Shown: piece after piece, positions 36,175 to 38,589 of the stretch | Numbering within the stretch: the first letter of the stretch is position 1 | How the letters are laid out: every line of letters starts with the position of its first letter | Assembly (NCBI GenBank): GCA_025055595.1 | Contig: JANWWU010000062.1 | Coordinates: 1-38,589, forward strand | Direction of reading: 5' to 3' | Source of the DNA: Planctomycetota bacterium | Lineage (GTDB): Bacteria > Planctomycetota > UBA11346 | DNA length: 38,589 bases | Made by a program: the position numbers and the translations under genes | The notes under the pieces: generated by a model | Told to the model about the DNA's origin: nothing | The model's input: only the letters and a program-made list of their open reading frames with translations | Database searches by the model: none

Positions 36175-37596
36175 ATGCCCAGCCCGCAGCCCGCGCAAGT
36201 CGTCATCCTCGGCGCCTCCGGCGATCTCACGGCGCGCAAGCTGATCCCGGCCCTCGCCGCCGCCTTTCGGCAGGGGCACCTGCACCCCGCCACCCAGGTG
36301 ATCGGCGTCGCCCGCCGGCCCTGGGACGACGACGGCTTCCGCGAGCATCTGCGATGCGCGGTGCCGTCGCTCGGCGACGAGTTCCTGGCCCGCACCCGCT
36401 ATGTGCTGACCCACCTCGAAAGCGCCGAGGAGTACCGCGCGCTCGCCGCCCGCCTCGACGCTTTGGCCGACGCCGCGCCCGCCCACCGCGTCTATTACCT
36501 GGCGATCAAGCCCGAGCTGTTCCTGCCGACGCTGCGCGGCCTGCACGGCGCCGGCCTGCTGCAGCAAGCGGTGGACGGACCGCGCCGCTGCGTCGTCATC
36601 GAGAAGCCCTTCGGCAGCGACCTGGCGAGCGCCCTCGCGCTCAACCATGCCTTGCGCGAGCTGCTCGATGAGTCGCAGATCTTCCGCATCGATCACTACC
36701 TCGGCAAGGAGACCGTGCAGAATCTGCTCGTGCTGCGCTTCCGCAACGCGCTCTTCGAGCCGCTGTGGAACCAGAAATACATCGAGCTCGTGCAGATCAC
36801 GGTCGCCGAGACCATCGGCGTCGAGGGCCGCGGCGCCTTCTACGACGGCACCGGCGCGGTCCGCGACATCCTGCAGAACCACCTGCTGCAGATCCTCGCC
36901 CTGATCGCGATGGAGCCGCCGGCCTCGCTCGCCGCCGACGACATCCGCGACGAGAAGGTGAAAGTGCTACGCGCGCTGCGCGGCTTCGCCGCCCTCGACC
37001 CCCGCCGCCACATCGTGCGCGGCCAATATGCCGGTTATCGCCGCGAGGCGGGCGTCGACCCGCAGAGCGAGACCGAGTCCTTCATCGCCGTGCGCACCTA
37101 TATCGACACCTGGCGCTGGGGCGGCGTGCCCTTCCTGCTGCGCACCGGCAAGGCCTTGGCCAAGCGCTTCACCAGCGTGCGCCTGCAGCTGCGGATGCCG
37201 CCGCATGCGCTGTTCGGCGCTCCCGAGGAATGCCATCTGCGGCCCAACGCGCTGACCCTGCGCATCCAGCCCAACGACGGCGTCGAGCTCGACTTCGATG
37301 TCAAGGAGCCGGGCCCCGGGCTGGTGATCAAGCCCGCCAAGCTCGATTTCGACTACGCCGCGCGCTTCGGCCGTGCCTTGCCCGACGCCTACGAGCGCCT
37401 GCTCGTCGATGTCCTCCACGGCGACCAGTCGCTGTTCATCCGCAGCGACGAGATCGAGCACAGCTGGCGATGGATTGACAGCCTGCGCAACGCTATGCGC
37501 GACACGCCCTTGTATCTCTACGAGCGCGGCTCCTGGGGCCCCTTTGCCAGCGATGACTTGTTCGGCCCTTGCGAAGGCCGCTGGTGGTGCGGCTGA
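36175..37596 (+). CDS. zwf: Glucose-6-phosphate 1-dehydrogenase
   Basis: Zwf oxidises glucose 6-phosphate to 6-phosphogluconolactone while reducing NADP, the entry to the oxidative pentose phosphate pathway. The 473-residue protein has the coenzyme motif ILGASGDLTARKLIPAL, VIEKPFGSDLASA, the active-site signature FRIDHYLGKETVQNLL, NHLLQILALIAMEPP and a complete C-terminal domain. I start at the ATG at 36175; the track's earlier start is a frame shadow of the GH3-family gene. No gnd, pgl or opcA is adjacent. Confidence 0.96.
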   Translation: MPSPQPAQVVILGASGDLTARKLIPALAAAFRQGHLHPATQVIGVARRPWDDDGFREHLRCAVPSLGDEFLARTRYVLTHLESAEEYRALAARLDALADAAPAHRVYYLAIKPELFLPTLRGLHGAGLLQQAVDGPRRCVVIEKPFGSDLASALALNHALRELLDESQIFRIDHYLGKETVQNLLVLRFRNALFEPLWNQKYIELVQITVAETIGVEGRGAFYDGTGAVRDILQNHLLQILALIAMEPPASLAADDIRDEKVKVLRALRGFAALDPRRHIVRGQYAGYRREAGVDPQSETESFIAVRTYIDTWRWGGVPFLLRTGKALAKRFTSVRLQLRMPPHALFGAPEECHLRPNALTLRIQPNDGVELDFDVKEPGPGLVIKPAKLDFDYAARFGRALPDAYERLLVDVLHGDQSLFIRSDEIEHSWRWIDSLRNAMRDTPLYLYERGSWGPFASDDLFGPCEGRWWCG

Positions 37597-37717
37597 AGCG
37601 CGCGGCGCGTATGCAACGCGGCGCGGCTGTATGACTCTCGGCCGTGCGTCGAGCATGCTACGCGCTGGCGTCTTCGGCGCAGGGCCCCAACCTCCGCTGA
37701 AACGAGAGGGGTATGCC
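37597..37717 (+). promoter_or_regulatory. Intergenic region upstream of the secreted protein gene
   Basis: These 121 bases hold an imperfect direct repeat (CGCGGCGCG followed by TATG, twice, around 37603-37634) and a GAGAGGGG ribosome site (37704-37711) six bases before the ATG at 37718. I could not choose a promoter with confidence; TATGAC near 37631 is the best -10 candidate. Confidence 0.3.
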
Positions 37718-38589
37718 ATGCTCGCTCGCCCATCTGTCGCTCTGCGTCTCGCTGGTGTCGCCATCGCTGCCAACATCTGCCTGCACGCGCTCGATGTGCC
37801 GATCGACGATCCGGTGCAGTATGCCTTTAACCCGGATCTCGGCTACGACACTGTGCGGCCCAAGCAGTGGATTCCCGACGAGACCGACTTCTTCCACAAG
37901 TACACGGTGATCAAGCCCGGCGGCACCTCGCCGATGATCAAGAATCCCGTCACGCAGGCGATGTACCCGATCACCAACACCGACAGCACGGCGCTGATGG
38001 TCGACTGCCGCGAGAAGGGCTGGATGGGCAGCATCAGCTACATGCTCGAGTACCCGCAGCCGGTCAACCGCATCCAGATCACCTTCGATGGCAAGTGGGA
38101 TGTTTACGACGCGAACTGGGTGGGCTGGGACGGCGTCCACAACGACATGTACCTCTACAAGGACGGCGTGATCGTTGGCGAGCAGTACGGCTACAACATC
38201 ACGACCGCGCAGTGGGGCGGGCCGAACTACGGGACCAAGGACGCGAGCAACAACGTCGTGTGGCAGAGCTTCAACAAGGAGTTCACTGGGCTGTCGAACT
38301 TGGGCGCCAAGATCGTGCGGCTGCGCATGCTGTACTTCGTGACGGCCTCTGGCCGCGGGTGGCTGAAGAACCTCAAGGTTGAAGCCTGGAATGCGCAGAA
38401 TCAGAAGATGACGCCGCTGTCGCACGGCTCGCTGGCGCCGCCGACCGACACGACGGGGTGGTGGCAGTTTGCGGGCAGCTTGCTGACGGATGATCCGAGC
38501 CGCTTCCAGGCCGTCGATGGCTCGCTGCTGTTGTCGGCGCCGGCCAACAAGCGGGTGATCGTGCAGAACGGACGGCTCGTGTTCCAGGA
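37718..38589 (+). CDS. Secreted protein of unknown function, 3' truncated by the window edge
   Basis: The frame from the ATG at 37718 is open for 290 codons to the last base, so the ORF track, which needs a stop, shows only shadows here. The first ~25 residues look like a signal peptide (MLARPSVALRLAGVAIAAN, with a likely cleavage near LHA). The mature part is rich in Trp, Tyr, Asn, Asp and Gly (for example WVGWDGVHNDMYLYKDG and NITTAQWGGPNYGT), typical of extracellular beta-sandwich or carbohydrate-binding proteins, but I recognise no family. Codon use is somewhat less GC-biased than in neighbouring genes (more GTT, ACT, GGG and TTG). The ribosome site GAGAGGGG decides this start over the out-of-frame ATG at 37713. 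Confidence 0.75.
   Translation, partial: MLARPSVALRLAGVAIAANICLHALDVPIDDPVQYAFNPDLGYDTVRPKQWIPDETDFFHKYTVIKPGGTSPMIKNPVTQAMYPITNTDSTALMVDCREKGWMGSISYMLEYPQPVNRIQITFDGKWDVYDANWVGWDGVHNDMYLYKDGVIVGEQYGYNITTAQWGGPNYGTKDASNNVVWQSFNKEFTGLSNLGAKIVRLRMLYFVTASGRGWLKNLKVEAWNAQNQKMTPLSHGSLAPPTDTTGWWQFAGSLLTDDPSRFQAVDGSLLLSAPANKRVIVQNGRLVFQ

Noticed and set aside
33540-36395. 951-residue minus-strand ORF
   Set aside because: It is antisense to the dxr end, the NAD kinase and GH3 genes, with shadow-frame composition.
37713-37910. 65-residue plus-strand ORF with an ATG close to the ribosome site
   Set aside because: It stops after 65 codons, whereas the ATG five bases later opens a 290-codon frame with a signal peptide and the better spacing.
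37867-38382. 171-residue plus-strand ORF
   Set aside because: It is a shadow of the secreted protein frame starting at 37718, which has a ribosome site, a signal peptide and no stop.

Overview
The window is very GC-rich, densely coded DNA from a bacterial chromosome. Most neighbouring genes are separated by a few bases or overlap through ATGA/GTGA junctions. Three membrane-linked Hanks-type Ser/Thr kinases, an exceptionally long prepilin peptidase, an Lgt-family protein with a GCCYG motif, a VKOR-DsbA fusion and carboxyspermidine-type polyamine genes together suggest a Planctomycetota/PVC-like or similarly deep-branching lineage. That assignment is inferred from gene content, not from a marker comparison. 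I saw no rRNA, tRNA, CRISPR array, insertion sequence or phage gene.

Layout. Positions 1-741 hold the 3' end of a PD-(D/E)XK nuclease gene that resembles the DUF1887/Card1 nuclease domain. It converges on sixA-VKOR/DsbA. Then come argG, an AspT/YidE-type exchanger and an AAA-ATPase/PD-(D/E)XK protein on the minus strand. Positions 7261-12431 are a polyamine block: carboxynorspermidine dehydrogenase and speA on one strand, aguA and aguB on the other, followed by an MFS transporter. Next are a PfkB-type kinase, dnaA, lepA, kinase 1, an HU/IHF protein, a secreted hypothetical protein, a PTS EIIA, a hotdog thioesterase, a YqiA-like esterase, pyrE, a prepilin peptidase, kinase 2, gcvH-ispF-lgt-kinase 3, xylA, hisC-dxr-NAD kinase, a GH3-family protein, zwf, and the start of an unrecognised secreted protein that runs off the right edge. 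The ORF track does not show that last gene as a whole because it has no stop in the window.

How the genes work together. SpeA, AguA and AguB make a complete arginine to agmatine to N-carbamoylputrescine to putrescine route. The dehydrogenase beside them would carry putrescine toward spermidine, but the matching decarboxylase (nspC) is not in the window. Dxr and IspF are two steps of the MEP isoprenoid pathway. Zwf and NAD kinase both bear on NADPH supply. The rest is a mixture of core housekeeping genes with little functional clustering.

The most interesting non-coding signal is a recurring promoter-like module. At least ten gene starts are preceded at 5-7 bases by a hexamer with A at position 2 and T at position 6 (CAGCAT, TAGGAT, CACGAT and similar). 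A TTG-like or weaker -35 element lies 15-17 bases further upstream, and none of these starts has a clear Shine-Dalgarno sequence. This predicts that many of these genes are transcribed as leaderless mRNAs. Other genes (argG, the PfkB kinase, the HU gene, speA, the final secreted gene) have recognisable Shine-Dalgarno sequences.
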